Assembly (NCBI RefSeq): GCF_001399455.2
Contig: NZ_LLEI02000026.1
Location: 1 to 56,630, forward strand
Reading direction: 5' to 3'
DNA from: Vibrio bivalvicida
GTDB taxonomy: Bacteria > Pseudomonadota > Gammaproteobacteria > Enterobacterales > Vibrionaceae
Length of the DNA stretch: 56,630 nt
This document shows, one piece after another, positions 37,960 to 47,725 of the stretch. A model generated the notes under the pieces. The model was given only the letters and a program-made list of their open reading frames with translations, was not told where the DNA came from and ran no database searches. Numbering within the stretch: position 1 is the first letter of the stretch; each line of letters begins with the position of its first letter. Made by a program: the position numbers and the translations under genes.

Positions 37960-37988
37960 GAAAGAATCTCTTTCCTAAAAAACAGAAG

Positions 37989-38080
37989 CATCATTCCCAC
38001 TATCGATGTAGGAGTGCAGCCAGGAATCTCTGCCCACTGGAAAGATTCCTGACATCTCGCTCCTTGATTCAGCAATGATG
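37989..38080. repeat. Imperfect ~92-bp palindromic intergenic repeat
   Basis: The outer ends are CATCATT (37989-37995) and AATGATG (38074-38080). Inner matching blocks are GGAG(T/C)G and CAGGAATCT/AGATTCCTG (38021-38029 with 38043-38051). The overall form is a degenerate cruciform. It resembles the small interspersed palindromes seen between genes in Vibrio genomes; that identification is from memory. It has no coding potential. Confidence 0.55.
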
Positions 38081-38093
38081 TATATGACGAAAA

Positions 38094-41003
38094 TCAGTTA
38101 TGACTTACAACAATCATGCGTAAAGAATCTAGCTGATACTGAGCTTCGCTGATATAACCTGTCAGCAGTTTAATCTGCTCATCAATCGCTTCAATCTCTT
38201 CATCACGGATATTAGGATTGACCGCCTTCAACGCTTGCAGACGCTCTAGCTCGCTATTCAAGCTTGCTTGCATCTCTTGTTGCGCCTGATTGCGAATCGC
38301 CTCAACTTTGTCGACGATAAGCTTTTCGCCAGCCTCAACTAACTGGTGAACTTGCGCCTGAACTGAAGCAACGAGCTTGGTCGCAATATGGCGACCGACT
38401 GGGCTCAACTGACGGTTGAAACTCTCAAACTCTACCTGAGAAGATAGGTCATTGCCTTTACCATCAAGCATCATTCGGATTGGCGTCGTAGGTAAGAAAC
38501 GGCTGATACCACTGCGCTTTGGTGCTTGTGCATCAACCTTGTACACCAACTCAAGCAGCATAGTCCCAACGGGTAGTGCTTTGTTTTTAAGGAGTGAAAC
38601 CGCGGTTGTACCCACACCCTCGCTCATTAGCAAGTCGATCCCCCCCTGAATCATTGGATGTTCCCAACTGATAAAGTTCATATCTTCACGCGACAGAGCC
38701 GTTTCACGATCAAAGGTAATCGTTGCACCTTCATACGGCAGACCAGGGTAGCTTGGTACTAGCATATGCTCCGATGGGGTGACCACTAGAGCGTTTTCAC
38801 CTTTGTCATCTTGGTCTAAGCCAATGGTATCAAATAGGCTCAAAGCAAAAGTGACTAGATTAGTGTCACCATCGGTCGCAGCAATCTTATCCACTATAGC
38901 CTGCGCTTTTTCGCCGCCATTCGAGTGCATCTCAAGCAGACGGTCACGGCCTTGTTCAAGTTGTGCTTTCAGCTCTTTATTAAGTGCTGCAGACTCAGCG
39001 ATCACTTCGTCAAGGTCGCTGGTGTCACCCGAAGCCAGCATCTCAATTAAACGCTGAGAGTATTTATCGTAAACTGTACGCCCCGTTGGACAGGTTTCAG
39101 CAAACGCATTGAGCCCCTCTTCAAACCAACGCGCCAAGATAGCCTGCGATGTACCTTCTAAATAAGGCACATGAATATCAATATCGCGGTTCTGACCAAT
39201 ACGGTCTAAGCGGCCTATACGCTGCTCAAGCAGGTCAGGGTTAAATGGTAAATCGAACATCACAAGTTGGTTAGCAAACTGGAAGTTGCGACCTTCTGAA
39301 CCAATTTCGCTACAGATCAGAACCTGCGCACCACCTTCTTCTTGAGCAAAATAAGCCGCCGCTTTGTCACGCTCAAGAATAGACATGCCTTCATGAAAAA
39401 CAGTGGCGCGTATGCCTTCGCGCTCACGTAGCGCCTGTTCAAGTTGCAACGCTGTACTGGCGCGAGAAGCGATAACTAGAATTTTTTCGCTACGTTTCTC
39501 TGTTATTTTTTCCAGTAACCAGTTTACGCGGCTATCGAACTGCCACCAACTTGCATCATCGCCTTCGAACTCTTGGAAGATTTCCTCTGGGTATAGGTTC
39601 TTCAGTGCACGAGCTTCAGGGCTAATCTTGCCACCAATCAAGCCGGATACGCGCATAGACGTGCTGTACTGCTGCGGGATTGGCATCGGTAGTAGGTTGA
39701 CGTAGCGCTGCGGGAAACCTTTTATTGCCGCACGAGTATTTCTGAATAGAACGCGACCTGTACCATGCCGATCCATCAGGTTATCGATCAATTCCTGGCG
39801 TGCCGTTGCTTTTGCTTCTTGATCTGAATCGCTTTCAATGATGCGGAACAATGGCTCGACATCCTGCTCTGAAAGCAGCTCTGTGATTTGGTTCTTTGCT
39901 TCATTCTCTAATAATTGACCTGAGAACAGCGCACTGACCGAGTCGGCTACTGGCGCGTACTGCTCTTCTTCTTTGACAAACTCTTGGTAATCAAAGAAAC
40001 GGTCAGAGTCTAATAGACGTAGACGGGCAAAATGACTTTCACGACCTAGCTGTTCTGGTGTTGCAGTTAGCAGCAAAACACCTGGAGTACGTTCCGCTAA
40101 CCCTTCCACCACTTGGTATTCTCGGCTCGGTTTCTCAGGGCTCCACTCTAGGTGATGCGCTTCATCGACGACCAATAGGTCCCACTCACCTTCTAGGGCT
40201 TGTTCAAAGCGCTTGCGGCTCTTACGCAGAAAATCGAGTGAACACAGTACATATTGCTGCGTATCAAAAGGGTTATCTGAGTCGGCAAATGCTTCGATGC
40301 AGCGCTCCTCATCAAAGATAGAAAAGTGCAAGTTGAAACGACGCATCATCTCTACCAACCACTGATGCTGCAACGTTTCTGGTACCACAATCAGAATACG
40401 CTCAGCACGACCAGCCAATACTTGCTGATGAATGATCATACCGGCTTCAATGGTTTTACCTAGACCAACTTCATCTGCGAGCAGAACACGAGGGGCGTGG
40501 CGACGACCCACTTCGTGTGCGATGTAAAGCTGGTGAGGAATCAAACCCGCACGCATGCCACATAAACCACGCATTGGGCTTTTATGCTGCTGATATTGGT
40601 TCATCAATGCACGATAACGGAGCACAAAGTTATCCATGCGGTCGATCTGACCGGCATACAACTTATCTTGAGGCTTGTTAAAGCGAATCTGGTTGCTGAG
40701 CATGATTTCACGTAAAATCACGCCTTCTTCGCCGCTGTCTTCACGCACACCAACGTAGCTAAATAACCCTTGGTCTTCGACCACTTGCTCAACTTTAACA
40801 GACCACCCTTCCTGGCTATCAATCACATCACCAATATTGAAGGTTACTCTGGTTACGGGCGCATCATTTCGAGCGTAAACTCGGTTCTCTTCAGAAGCTG
40901 CAAACATTAATGTCACAGTACGAGCATCCAATGCTACAACGGTTCCTAAACCTAGGTCGCTTTCCGTATCGCTGATCCAGCGCTGGCCCAAAGCAAATGT
41001 CAT
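38094..41003 (-). CDS. rapA: RNA polymerase-associated ATPase RapA (HepA)
   Basis: 969 residues, normal length. It is a Swi2/Snf2-type ATPase that recycles RNA polymerase stalled after transcription. N-terminal Tudor-like domains (about 1-110) precede the helicase core. Walker A is [13 protein letters not shown]; the DEAH box is [10 protein letters not shown]; motifs TATPEQ and [10 protein letters not shown] are present. A C-terminal RapA-specific region and coiled-coil segments ([14 protein letters not shown]) follow. It is upstream of rluA and divergent from phoH. Confidence 0.96.
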   Translation of the reverse strand: MTFALGQRWISDTESDLGLGTVVALDARTVTLMFAASEENRVYARNDAPVTRVTFNIGDVIDSQEGWSVKVEQVVEDQGLFSYVGVREDSGEEGVILREIMLSNQIRFNKPQDKLYAGQIDRMDNFVLRYRALMNQYQQHKSPMRGLCGMRAGLIPHQLYIAHEVGRRHAPRVLLADEVGLGKTIEAGMIIHQQVLAGRAERILIVVPETLQHQWLVEMMRRFNLHFSIFDEERCIEAFADSDNPFDTQQYVLCSLDFLRKSRKRFEQALEGEWDLLVVDEAHHLEWSPEKPSREYQVVEGLAERTPGVLLLTATPEQLGRESHFARLRLLDSDRFFDYQEFVKEEEQYAPVADSVSALFSGQLLENEAKNQITELLSEQDVEPLFRIIESDSDQEAKATARQELIDNLMDRHGTGRVLFRNTRAAIKGFPQRYVNLLPMPIPQQYSTSMRVSGLIGGKISPEARALKNLYPEEIFQEFEGDDASWWQFDSRVNWLLEKITEKRSEKILVIASRASTALQLEQALREREGIRATVFHEGMSILERDKAAAYFAQEEGGAQVLICSEIGSEGRNFQFANQLVMFDLPFNPDLLEQRIGRLDRIGQNRDIDIHVPYLEGTSQAILARWFEEGLNAFAETCPTGRTVYDKYSQRLIEMLASGDTSDLDEVIAESAALNKELKAQLEQGRDRLLEMHSNGGEKAQAIVDKIAATDGDTNLVTFALSLFDTIGLDQDDKGENALVVTPSEHMLVPSYPGLPYEGATITFDRETALSREDMNFISWEHPMIQGGIDLLMSEGVGTTAVSLLKNKALPVGTMLLELVYKVDAQAPKRSGISRFLPTTPIRMMLDGKGNDLSSQVEFESFNRQLSPVGRHIATKLVASVQAQVHQLVEAGEKLIVDKVEAIRNQAQQEMQASLNSELERLQALKAVNPNIRDEEIEAIDEQIKLLTGYISEAQYQLDSLRMIVVSHN

Positions 41004-41061
41004 GAATCGACTACCTCATCTATTAATTCAAAAATGGGTCTATTTATTTTAGTAACTCTTA

Positions 41062-41110
41062 CGCAACTTGAAAGGCAACTGACGAGGAAACAATGGTGTC
41101 AGCCGTTGCG
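41062..41110 (-). promoter_or_regulatory. Structured element in the rapA-phoH intergenic region
   Basis: Outer stem CGCAAC/GTTGCG (41062-41067 with 41105-41110), inner GG/CC and CTGAC/GTCAG (41079-41083 with 41098-41102). It lies 59-107 bp upstream of rapA. It could be a structured leader or a coincidence. The 475-bp gap 41004-41478 holds no convincing gene; a 60-codon frame at 41034-41216 has no family resemblance. Confidence 0.3.
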
Positions 41111-41424
41111 CGGAAAAAGGTCGCTAATCTTACTCGAAGCTGTGACATTGGTCACGTACAAAGGCCTCAAAAACCAACAATTTTTTATCCAACTTGAGGA
41201 TGACATCAAAGTGTAAGAAATCAGTGGCACTTCTAAACAGGAGTGTTGAAAAACGAGATTATACTTATTGATGAAAGTACATCATTTCGCGTCAAGTTTC
41301 TGACTGGCACGAGAGATGCATTTGATAGGATGACGATCAACACGGGTTTGCAGTTTTTGTAGTCAAACCATCAGCGTATTCTGATTGCCAGGCTACATTA
41401 CTGCAAGCAACCGCAGGTAGACCA

Positions 41425-41472
41425 CTTCATGCAAAAGTATGAAGGGTAAGCAAGCCGCAGCGCGGCAAGGAG
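41425..41472 (+). promoter_or_regulatory. phoH 5' leader hairpins next to the ribosome-binding site
   Basis: Two small stems precede the gene: CTTCAT/ATGAAG (41425-41430 with 41439-41444) and GCCGC/GCGGC (41454-41458 with 41462-41466). The second abuts the AAGGAG ribosome-binding site (41467-41472). Such a placement could tune translation, but no known motif is recognised. Confidence 0.35.
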
Positions 41473-41478
41473 ACGCTT

Positions 41479-42855
41479 ATGGGTGACACAGACCGGAAGC
41501 TTTTTGTCCTCGACACCAATATTCTGCTACACGAACCACTAGCCATCTACTCATTTAAAGAACACGATGTCGTCATCCCGATGACTGTCCTCGAAGAGCT
41601 CGACAGGATCAAAGACAGTAAACGCGATGTTGCTCGCGATGCCCGTGTGGCAATACGAGCACTCGAAGCCATGTTTAAAGACGCCACACCAGATGAAATT
41701 TCTGAAGGCATCCCTATCAACAAAGACAAAGAGGGAACAGGTCATATCGCGATTCTGGCTGACTTTGAACTGCAAGAAACCGTTAAGGCCTTTGCCGACA
41801 AAGCGGGTGATAATCGTATTCTCAACGGTGTGCTTTATTTACAGAACAAACGCGCTCCGCGTGAAGTCATCTTGGTCACCAAAGACATCAACATGCGTCT
41901 TCGTGCCAAGGGAGCCGGCGTTCGTTTTGTTGAAGATTACCGAACCGACCAATTGATTGATGATGTTCAATATCTCACCAAAGGTTTTCAACAAATCGAG
42001 GGAGAGTTCTGGAGCAATATCCACAATGTAGAGAGTAAGAACCTCGCAGGTCGAACATACCACACCCTTGATAGAGAGCCATTCGAACCCACTTACATCA
42101 ATCAATATGTGATTGATGAGGAAAGCGACTTTGCCGGGCGTGTCGAAGAGATCGAAGACGATACTGTCACGATTAAAGATCTCAGCCGTGAACGAATGAT
42201 GCACCGTCGCGCATGGGATATTACACCGAAAAACATCTACCAAGGCATGGCGCTTGATGCCTTACTCGATCCCGACATCGACTTGGTGATCCTTACCGGA
42301 GCAGCTGGTAGTGGTAAAACTCTTCTCGCTCTGGCTTCTGCTCTTGAGCAGACTATTGAGCAAGGCATGTTTGATAAGATCATCGTGACACGTAACACGC
42401 CAGATATTGGTGAGTCGATTGGCTTTCTGCCCGGTAGCGAAGAAGAGAAGATGCTGCCTTGGCTTGCTGCCGTCACCGACACCTTAGAGGCGTTACATAA
42501 GAATGATCATTGTACTGAAGGCTCGCTAAAATACATCTGTGATAAAGCCAACATTCAGTTTAAGTCGATCAACTTTATGCGCGGACGTTCGATCCAAAAT
42601 GCGTTTGTGTTGCTCGATGAATGTCAAAACCTGACCGCATCACAAATCAAGACTATCATCACACGCTGTGGTGAAGGAACCAAGATCGTATGCTCAGGTA
42701 ACTTAGCTCAGATAGATTCACACTACTTAACCCCTGTGACATCAGGCCTAACCTACATGGTTGAACGCTTCAAAAACTTCGAAGGTAGTGCCAACATTCA
42801 CCTCAATGGTGTGGTTCGCAGCCGCCTAGCGGAATATGCCGAAGAGAATTTATAG
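41479..42855 (+). CDS. PIN domain-PhoH ATPase fusion protein (PhoH2-like)
   Basis: 458 residues. The N-terminal PIN nuclease domain (about 1-150) begins LFVLDTNILLHEP with the first acidic residue D12, and has VLEELDRIK. The C-terminal PhoH ATPase has Walker A TGAAGSGKTLLALA (about 273-281) and Walker B LLDECQNLT (about 379). Homologous PhoH2 proteins unwind and cleave RNA. The start has AAGGAG 6 nt upstream. It has no obvious antitoxin partner beside it and is followed by its own terminator, then argF. Confidence 0.92.
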   Translation: MGDTDRKLFVLDTNILLHEPLAIYSFKEHDVVIPMTVLEELDRIKDSKRDVARDARVAIRALEAMFKDATPDEISEGIPINKDKEGTGHIAILADFELQETVKAFADKAGDNRILNGVLYLQNKRAPREVILVTKDINMRLRAKGAGVRFVEDYRTDQLIDDVQYLTKGFQQIEGEFWSNIHNVESKNLAGRTYHTLDREPFEPTYINQYVIDEESDFAGRVEEIEDDTVTIKDLSRERMMHRRAWDITPKNIYQGMALDALLDPDIDLVILTGAAGSGKTLLALASALEQTIEQGMFDKIIVTRNTPDIGESIGFLPGSEEEKMLPWLAAVTDTLEALHKNDHCTEGSLKYICDKANIQFKSINFMRGRSIQNAFVLLDECQNLTASQIKTIITRCGEGTKIVCSGNLAQIDSHYLTPVTSGLTYMVERFKNFEGSANIHLNGVVRSRLAEYAEENL

Positions 42856-42862
42856 TCACACT

Positions 42863-42889
42863 TGCCGAGATATAATTCATATCTCGGCA
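42863..42889 (+). terminator. Terminator of the PIN-PhoH gene
   Basis: 11-bp stem TGCCGAGATAT with its complement (42863-42873 and 42879-42889), 5-nt loop, followed by TTTTATTT. Confidence 0.85.
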
Positions 42890-42948
42890 TTTTATTTAAA
42901 TAATTATTCACAAGCAGTGGTTAAGTATGATTAACTAAGGCCATAATA

Positions 42949-42966
42949 ATGAATGAACATTCAAGG
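42949..42966 (+). promoter_or_regulatory. ARG box (ArgR operator) before argF
   Basis: TGAAT-GAAC-ATTCA (42950-42963) is a perfect symmetric core of the ARG box consensus. It ends about 9 bp before the argF start. A weaker box, TAAAT-AATT-ATTCA, lies at 42897-42910. Arginine-dependent repression of argF by ArgR (encoded at 47785) is expected. Confidence 0.8.
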
Positions 42967-42974
42967 ACTGGAGC

Positions 42975-43979
42975 ATGGCTTTTAATCTACGTAACCGAAA
43001 CTTCCTTAAGCTACTCGATTTCTCCCCTAAAGAGATCCAGTTTTTGCTCGATCTATCGGCTGATTTGAAGAAAGCCAAATACGCTGGAACTGAGCAAAAA
43101 AAACTAGTCGGCAAAAACATCGCTTTGATCTTTGAGAAAGCCTCTACGCGTACTCGCTGTGCTTTTGAGGTTGCGGCATTTGATCAAGGAGCACAAGTTT
43201 CTTATATCGGCCCGTCGGGTTCTCAGATCGGACACAAAGAGTCAATGAAAGACACTGCGCGTGTTTTAGGTCGTATGTACGATGGGATCGAGTATCGTGG
43301 TTTTGGTCAGTCAATTGTTGAAGAACTTGGCGCTCATGCAGGTGTACCTGTATGGAACGGCCTCACCGATGAGTTTCATCCAACCCAGATCCTTGCTGAT
43401 TTCCTCACTATGCTTGAGCACGGTCGCGGTAAATACCTGCATGAAATTAAGTTTGCCTACTTAGGTGATGCGCGTAATAACATGGGTAACTCTTTACTAG
43501 TTGGCGCAGCTAAGATGGGCATGGACATTCGCTTAGTCGCACCAAAAGATTTTTGGCCAGAACAGGAGCTGGTTGCAACCTGCCGGGAGATAGCACAACA
43601 CACTGGCGCTAAAATCGCTCTCACTGAAAATGTCGAAGAAGGCGTTAAAGGTTGTGATTACCTCTATACCGATGTTTGGGTATCAATGGGCGAAGCACCC
43701 GAAGCTTGGGATGAGCGCGTCGCCAAGATGACTCCGTATCAAGTCAACATGGATATGATTAGCAAAACGGGCAACCCGCTGGTTAAATTTATGCACTGCC
43801 TTCCTGCTTTCCATAATGACGAGACAGTAATAGGTAAGCAGGTCGCTGATAAATACGGCATGAATGGCCTAGAAGTCAGCGAAGAGGTATTTGAGTCAGA
43901 GCACTCTATTGTCTTCGATGAAGCGGAAAATCGCATGCATACAATTAAAGCTGTGATGGTTGCCACACTCGGCGCTTGA
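42975..43979 (+). CDS. argF: Ornithine carbamoyltransferase
   Basis: 334 residues. It makes citrulline from ornithine and carbamoyl phosphate. The carbamoyl-phosphate-binding motif STRTRCAFE is present with [13 protein letters not shown] and the ornithine-site MHCLPAFHN. The ARG box at its promoter supports the biosynthetic enzyme rather than the catabolic ArcB, although arginine deiminase (arcA) lies 11 kb downstream. It is upstream of pyrBI, which uses the same carbamoyl phosphate. Confidence 0.93.
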   Translation: MAFNLRNRNFLKLLDFSPKEIQFLLDLSADLKKAKYAGTEQKKLVGKNIALIFEKASTRTRCAFEVAAFDQGAQVSYIGPSGSQIGHKESMKDTARVLGRMYDGIEYRGFGQSIVEELGAHAGVPVWNGLTDEFHPTQILADFLTMLEHGRGKYLHEIKFAYLGDARNNMGNSLLVGAAKMGMDIRLVAPKDFWPEQELVATCREIAQHTGAKIALTENVEEGVKGCDYLYTDVWVSMGEAPEAWDERVAKMTPYQVNMDMISKTGNPLVKFMHCLPAFHNDETVIGKQVADKYGMNGLEVSEEVFESEHSIVFDEAENRMHTIKAVMVATLGA

Positions 43980-44020
43980 ACTTAGCAAACAAGTGACAAC
44001 AAAACCCTCGATGTAATCGC

Positions 44021-44048
44021 TTGCGTTAACAAATCTTCGGCGTATAAT
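44021..44048 (+). promoter_or_regulatory. Promoter of pyrLBI
   Basis: -35 TTGCGT (44021-44026), a 16-bp spacer and a perfect -10 TATAAT (44043-44048), followed by a GC-rich discriminator. It lies about 30 bp upstream of the leader peptide. Confidence 0.7.
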
Positions 44049-44079
44049 GCTCGGCAATTTGTCTGGAGGTAGTAAAACA

Positions 44080-44214
44080 ATGCCACGTAATTCGTGCTCT
44101 AAAAAGCGTATTACATTAGGTAAGCCAAAATGCTTATCGGCGCTGGTTTTTCTATTTCTACCGATTTCTAAAGCCTCCCGTAATGGGGGGCTTTTTTGTG
44201 CCTCAAATTCATGA
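44080..44214 (+). CDS. pyrL: pyrBI operon leader peptide
   Basis: 44 codons, the same length as E. coli PyrL although the sequence differs. ATG 44080 has GGAGGT 9 nt upstream. The frame runs through a U-rich stretch (codons for VFLFLP) and across the attenuator hairpin, ending at TGA 44212-44214, just before pyrB. In E. coli, low UTP makes polymerase pause in the U-rich stretch so the ribosome catches up and prevents terminator formation. The same layout here implies UTP-sensitive attenuation. Confidence 0.85.
   Translation: MPRNSCSKKRITLGKPKCLSALVFLFLPISKASRNGGLFCASNS
44170..44197 (+). terminator. pyrBI attenuator
   Basis: Stem 44170-44179 with 44185-44194 (AAAGCCTCCC/GGGGGGCTTT, one G-T wobble), then a six-T run. 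It lies inside the leader reading frame, so translation can disrupt it. Confidence 0.88.
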
Positions 44215-44228
44215 CTGGGAAGATGACT

Positions 44229-45158
44229 ATGACAAACACGCTTTATAACAAGCATATTATCTCGATTCCTGAGCTTTCTCGTGAAGAGCTAGAATTGATT
44301 GTCAAAACGGCGGGAGAATTAAAGGCTAAGCCTCAGCCAGAGTTGATTAAAAATAAAGTCGTTGCAAGTTGCTTCTTCGAGCCATCTACCCGTACTCGTT
44401 TGTCTTTCGAAACTGCCATTCAGCGTATCGGTGGTGATGTGATTGGTTTCGATAATGGCGGTAACACCTCGCTGGCTAAAAAAGGGGAAACGTTGGCAGA
44501 TTCAGTGCAGGTAATCTCTTCTTATGTTGATGCGTTCGTTATGCGCCACCCTCAAGAAGGTGCCGCACGACTAGCGTCTGAGTTCTCCAACGGTGTCCCA
44601 GTCATCAATGGTGGCGATGGCGCAAACCAACACCCAACCCAAACGCTACTCGACTTATTCTCAATAGCTGAGACGCAAGGCCGTCTCGATAAGCTCAATG
44701 TTGCTTTCGTCGGTGACCTGAAATACGGCCGCACCGTTCACTCTCTAACTCAAGCACTAGCGAAATTTAATAATGTTCGCTTCTTCTTTGTCGCTCCAGA
44801 AGCGCTGGCGATGCCAGATTACATCTGTGAAGAGTTAGATGAGTCAGGTATCGAATACAGTTTACATACCGATATGGAAAGCGTGATTCCCGAGCTAGAC
44901 GTGCTTTACATGACTCGCGTACAGAAAGAGCGCTTCGACGAATCTGAGTATGCTCATATCAAGTCAGCTTACATTCTAACCGCCGCACTATTAGAAGGCG
45001 CGCGTGACAACCTGAAAGTACTTCATCCACTGCCACGTGTTGACGAAATTACAGTTGATGTCGATAAAACATCGCATGCTTACTACTTTGAACAGGCAGA
45101 AAACGGCGTTTACGCTCGCCAAGCGTTGCTTGCCCTTGTCTTAAACGAAACACTGTAA
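44229..45158 (+). CDS. pyrB: Aspartate carbamoyltransferase catalytic subunit
   Basis: 309 residues from ATG 44229, giving the usual [13 protein letters not shown] start; the open frame extends upstream to 44196 into the leader. It forms carbamoyl aspartate, the committed step of pyrimidine synthesis. The carbamoyl-phosphate motif [20 protein letters not shown] and [10 protein letters not shown] are present. It assembles with PyrI, whose gene follows 14 nt later. Attenuation through pyrL is expected. Confidence 0.97.
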   Translation: MTNTLYNKHIISIPELSREELELIVKTAGELKAKPQPELIKNKVVASCFFEPSTRTRLSFETAIQRIGGDVIGFDNGGNTSLAKKGETLADSVQVISSYVDAFVMRHPQEGAARLASEFSNGVPVINGGDGANQHPTQTLLDLFSIAETQGRLDKLNVAFVGDLKYGRTVHSLTQALAKFNNVRFFFVAPEALAMPDYICEELDESGIEYSLHTDMESVIPELDVLYMTRVQKERFDESEYAHIKSAYILTAALLEGARDNLKVLHPLPRVDEITVDVDKTSHAYYFEQAENGVYARQALLALVLNETL

Positions 45159-45172
45159 TCGAGGAAATCATC

Positions 45173-45634
45173 ATGACTAAAGAAACTCAATTGCAGGTTG
45201 AAGCAATTAAAAACGGCACCGTAATCGACCACATTCCGGCACAAATTGGTATTAAGGTTCTCAAGCTGTTCTCAATGCATAAGTCGCAACAACGTGTGAC
45301 AGTCGGTCTCAATCTACCTTCATCAGCCCTAGGGCACAAAGATCTGCTTAAGATTGAAAACGTGTTTATCAGCGAGGAACAAGCAAGTAAGCTTGCTCTG
45401 TACGCACCACACGCAACGGTCAATCAAATCGAAGACTACCAAGTAGTGAAGAAGCTGCCGCTTGAGCTACCGGAACAAGTGAATAATGTATTTGAATGCC
45501 CAAATACCAACTGTATTACCCACGGTGAGCCAGTAGAAAGTAGCTTTAAGGTATTTGAGAAGAAACAAGATATTCGCTTGAAATGTAAATACTGCGAGAA
45601 AGTCTTCTCACGTGAAATCGTCACTGAGCGCTAA
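45173..45634 (+). CDS. pyrI: Aspartate carbamoyltransferase regulatory subunit
   Basis: 153 residues. It binds CTP/ATP and confers allosteric control on PyrB. The N-terminal effector domain contains [16 protein letters not shown]. The C-terminal zinc domain has C109, C114, C138 and C141, the same spacing as E. coli PyrI. It follows pyrB by 14 nt and ends at a terminator. Confidence 0.97.
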   Translation: MTKETQLQVEAIKNGTVIDHIPAQIGIKVLKLFSMHKSQQRVTVGLNLPSSALGHKDLLKIENVFISEEQASKLALYAPHATVNQIEDYQVVKKLPLELPEQVNNVFECPNTNCITHGEPVESSFKVFEKKQDIRLKCKYCEKVFSREIVTER

Positions 45635-45669
45635 ACAAACTCTGGTTACTCAATAAGCATAAATTGACT

Positions 45670-45694
45670 ATCCTCGCTCGTTTAGGGCGAGGAT
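45670..45694 (+). terminator. Terminator of pyrBI
   Basis: Stem ATCCTCGC/GCGAGGAT (45670-45677 with 45687-45694) and a 9-nt loop, followed by TTTTT. Confidence 0.75.
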
Positions 45695-45774
45695 TTTTAC
45701 TTTACCCAACCGCTATTTCGCGGCACACTGAATCCCCTAAATTCTGTTCACCCCAAAATAGATGGAACATAATA

Positions 45775-46164
45775 ATGACTAAAGTACTTCACACAGAATC
45801 AGCTCCAGCAGCAATCGGTCCATACGTACAAGGTGTTGACCTAGGTAATATGGTACTGACTTCTGGCCAAATCCCAGTAAACCCAGCTACTGGTGAAGTA
45901 TCTGCAGATATCGCAGAGCAAGCTCGTCAGTCTCTAGACAACGTAAAAGCTGTAGTAGAGGCTTCTGGCCTAGCTGTCACAGATATCGTAAAAATGACGG
46001 TATTCGTTAAAGACCTTAACGATTTCGGCACAGTGAATGAGGTTTACGGTCAGTTCTTCGATGAGCACAAGGTAGCTAACTACCCTGCCCGTTCATGTGT
46101 TGAAGTTGCTCGCTTGCCTAAAGATGTCGGTATCGAAATCGAAGCGATTGCTGTACGCAAGTAA
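45775..46164 (+). CDS. ridA: RidA family imine/enamine deaminase
   Basis: 129 residues from ATG 45775; the open frame extends upstream across the pyrI terminator but the MTKVLHTESAPAAIGPYVQG start is typical. It hydrolyses reactive 2-aminoacrylate and related imines, protecting PLP enzymes. The conserved Arg is in YPARSCVEVARLP. It lies just downstream of pyrBI, as its relatives do in other Vibrio and in E. coli. Confidence 0.95.
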   Translation: MTKVLHTESAPAAIGPYVQGVDLGNMVLTSGQIPVNPATGEVSADIAEQARQSLDNVKAVVEASGLAVTDIVKMTVFVKDLNDFGTVNEVYGQFFDEHKVANYPARSCVEVARLPKDVGIEIEAIAVRK

Positions 46165-46180
46165 TCCGACATATAGATTG

Positions 46181-46208
46181 AAAAAGCGAGCTGATTAGCT
46201 CGCTTTTT
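46181..46208 (+). terminator. Terminator of ridA
   Basis: 12-bp stem (46181-46192 with 46197-46208, AAAAAGCGAGCT), loop GATT, ending in a T run. Its A-rich left side may also serve the convergent small gene. Confidence 0.88.
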
Positions 46209-46225
46209 TGTTGGTACTTTCAGCG

Positions 46226-46417
46226 CTAGTAGTACTTATCGCATCCCTGATGAAGTTGAGGATCTTCCATCAAATCCTTGATATCTACCTCGAATTTTTG
46301 GTGAGAATTCCGCTCTTCAATCACCACGGCTCCATGTTCCTGATCAACTTCAAGCACAGTTCCGATCCCTTGCTGACACTCAACCAACATGCCTTTCTCG
46401 ATTTTACTAATATCCAT
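46226..46417 (-). CDS. Small uncharacterised protein, 63 aa
   Basis: 63 residues from ATG 46417, which has GGAGGA 7-8 nt upstream; the open frame starts 18 codons earlier without a ribosome-binding site. I do not recognise a named family. The sequence GMLVECQQGIGTVLEVDQEHGAVVIEERNSHQKFEVD reads as a small beta-barrel of alternating strands, similar in style to KOW/CarD-like or SH3-like modules. No signal peptide or TM segment. It is convergent with ridA and upstream of the mdh terminator. Confidence 0.65.
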   Translation of the reverse strand: MDISKIEKGMLVECQQGIGTVLEVDQEHGAVVIEERNSHQKFEVDIKDLMEDPQLHQGCDKYY

Positions 46418-46472
46418 TTTACGTTCCTCCGTTGTTATTAAGTTTACATCTAGGTGCGTAAAAAGGATCAAA

Positions 46473-46498
46473 AAAGCCGACTTAGAAAAGTCGGCTTT
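46473..46498 (-). terminator. Terminator of mdh
   Basis: 11-bp stem AAAGCCGACTT with its complement (46473-46483 and 46488-46498), 4-nt loop, and a T run on the minus strand. Confidence 0.88.
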
Positions 46499-46518
46499 CG
46501 GTTTAAGCTTAGGTTTGA

Positions 46519-47451
46519 CTACTTAACGAAATCAACACCTGTTTGGATATCACCGTTCAGTGTTTCTAACATGCCGTCGAGTGCCGACTTTTCAAAGTCA
46601 CTTAGCTCACCGTAGCTCAGTACTTCTTCAACGCCTTCTTTACCTAACTTCACTGGCTGAGCGAAGAATGGAGCATGTTCACCGTCACCTTCCACATAAG
46701 CGTATTCAATCACCTCTTCACCTTGAAGAGCCTTGACCAGAGCAAGACCGAAACGACAAGCAGCTTGACCCATAGATAGAGTCGCAGAGCCACCGCCTGC
46801 TTTCGCTTCAACCACTTCAGTACCCGCGTTTTGGATACGCTTAGTCAGTGCTGCTACTTCTTCATCACTAAACTCAACACCTTCAACTTGAGAAAGCAGA
46901 GGAAGAATCGTTACACCCGAGTGACCACCGATAACAGGAACGCGAACATCACCAGGATCTTTGTCTTTTAGATCAGCTACGAAAGTCTCAGAACGAATCA
47001 CATCCAGAGTCGTTACACCAAACAAACGACGCTTATCGTAAACACCCGCCTGCTTAAGCACTTCAGCTGCGATTGGTACAGTGGTGTTCACTGGGTTTGT
47101 GATGATACCGACAAGCGCTTTAGGACAAACATCCGCAATTCTTTGCGCTAGAGATTTAACGATACCCGCATTCACGTTGAACAGATCCGCACGATCCATA
47201 CCTGGCTTACGCGCAACACCCGCAGAAATAAGCACTACATCAGCACCTTCTAATGCTGGTGTTGGATCTTCACCTGCATAACCTTTAATTGATACTGGCG
47301 TTGGGATATGGCTTAGATCAGCAGCAACCCCTGGTGTAACAGGTGCGATATCATACAGGGCTAGATCTGAACCAGCAGGAAGACGGTTTTTCAGTAGTAG
47401 GGCTAGGGCTTGACCGATGCCACCAGCGGCACCAATAACGGCTACTTTCAT
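46519..47451 (-). CDS. mdh: Malate dehydrogenase (NAD)
   Basis: 310 residues, close to E. coli Mdh (312). It interconverts malate and oxaloacetate in the TCA cycle. The N-terminal nucleotide-binding motif is [16 protein letters not shown]. The catalytic His lies in [18 protein letters not shown], with the mobile-loop Arg in [11 protein letters not shown]. It is divergent from argR, a gammaproteobacterial constant, with 333 bp between. That gap also carries the inverted repeat GTAATC-N7-GATTAC at 47525-47543, of unknown use. Confidence 0.97.
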   Translation of the reverse strand: MKVAVIGAAGGIGQALALLLKNRLPAGSDLALYDIAPVTPGVAADLSHIPTPVSIKGYAGEDPTPALEGADVVLISAGVARKPGMDRADLFNVNAGIVKSLAQRIADVCPKALVGIITNPVNTTVPIAAEVLKQAGVYDKRRLFGVTTLDVIRSETFVADLKDKDPGDVRVPVIGGHSGVTILPLLSQVEGVEFSDEEVAALTKRIQNAGTEVVEAKAGGGSATLSMGQAACRFGLALVKALQGEEVIEYAYVEGDGEHAPFFAQPVKLGKEGVEEVLSYGELSDFEKSALDGMLETLNGDIQTGVDFVK

Positions 47452-47725
47452 CGTAGTTCTCCTTGAGACGATTCTCTTATATATGTTTTGTAGAGCGATT
47501 TGTAATCAACTAGGTCAAACTATAGTAATCACAACCTGATTACAATCAATTAACGTCAGCTTTGCGACCTTGCGCAATCCGACAAAAACGTGCCACATGC
47601 ATCGAGGCTATTATCGTCTCCTTCACCTTTAATGACAAAGGTTTAAGCAAGATTTCTGTCAATAATTTCTGCCAAATTTACAGTGATATACTAGACAGAA
47701 ATCAGGCTTCACATTGGCACTATCT

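Noticed and set aside
38021..38051. Rho-independent terminator after rapA
   Set aside because: The 9-bp stem has a 13-nt loop and no T-tract, and is better explained as the core of the palindromic repeat.
41034..41216. 60-codon open frame between rapA and phoH
   Set aside because: No ribosome-binding site, no family resemblance, and it spans the nested hairpin; it is likely chance.
42975..43979. Catabolic ornithine carbamoyltransferase (arcB)
   Set aside because: An ARG box at the promoter and the distance from arcA favour the anabolic argF; the protein sequence alone does not decide it.
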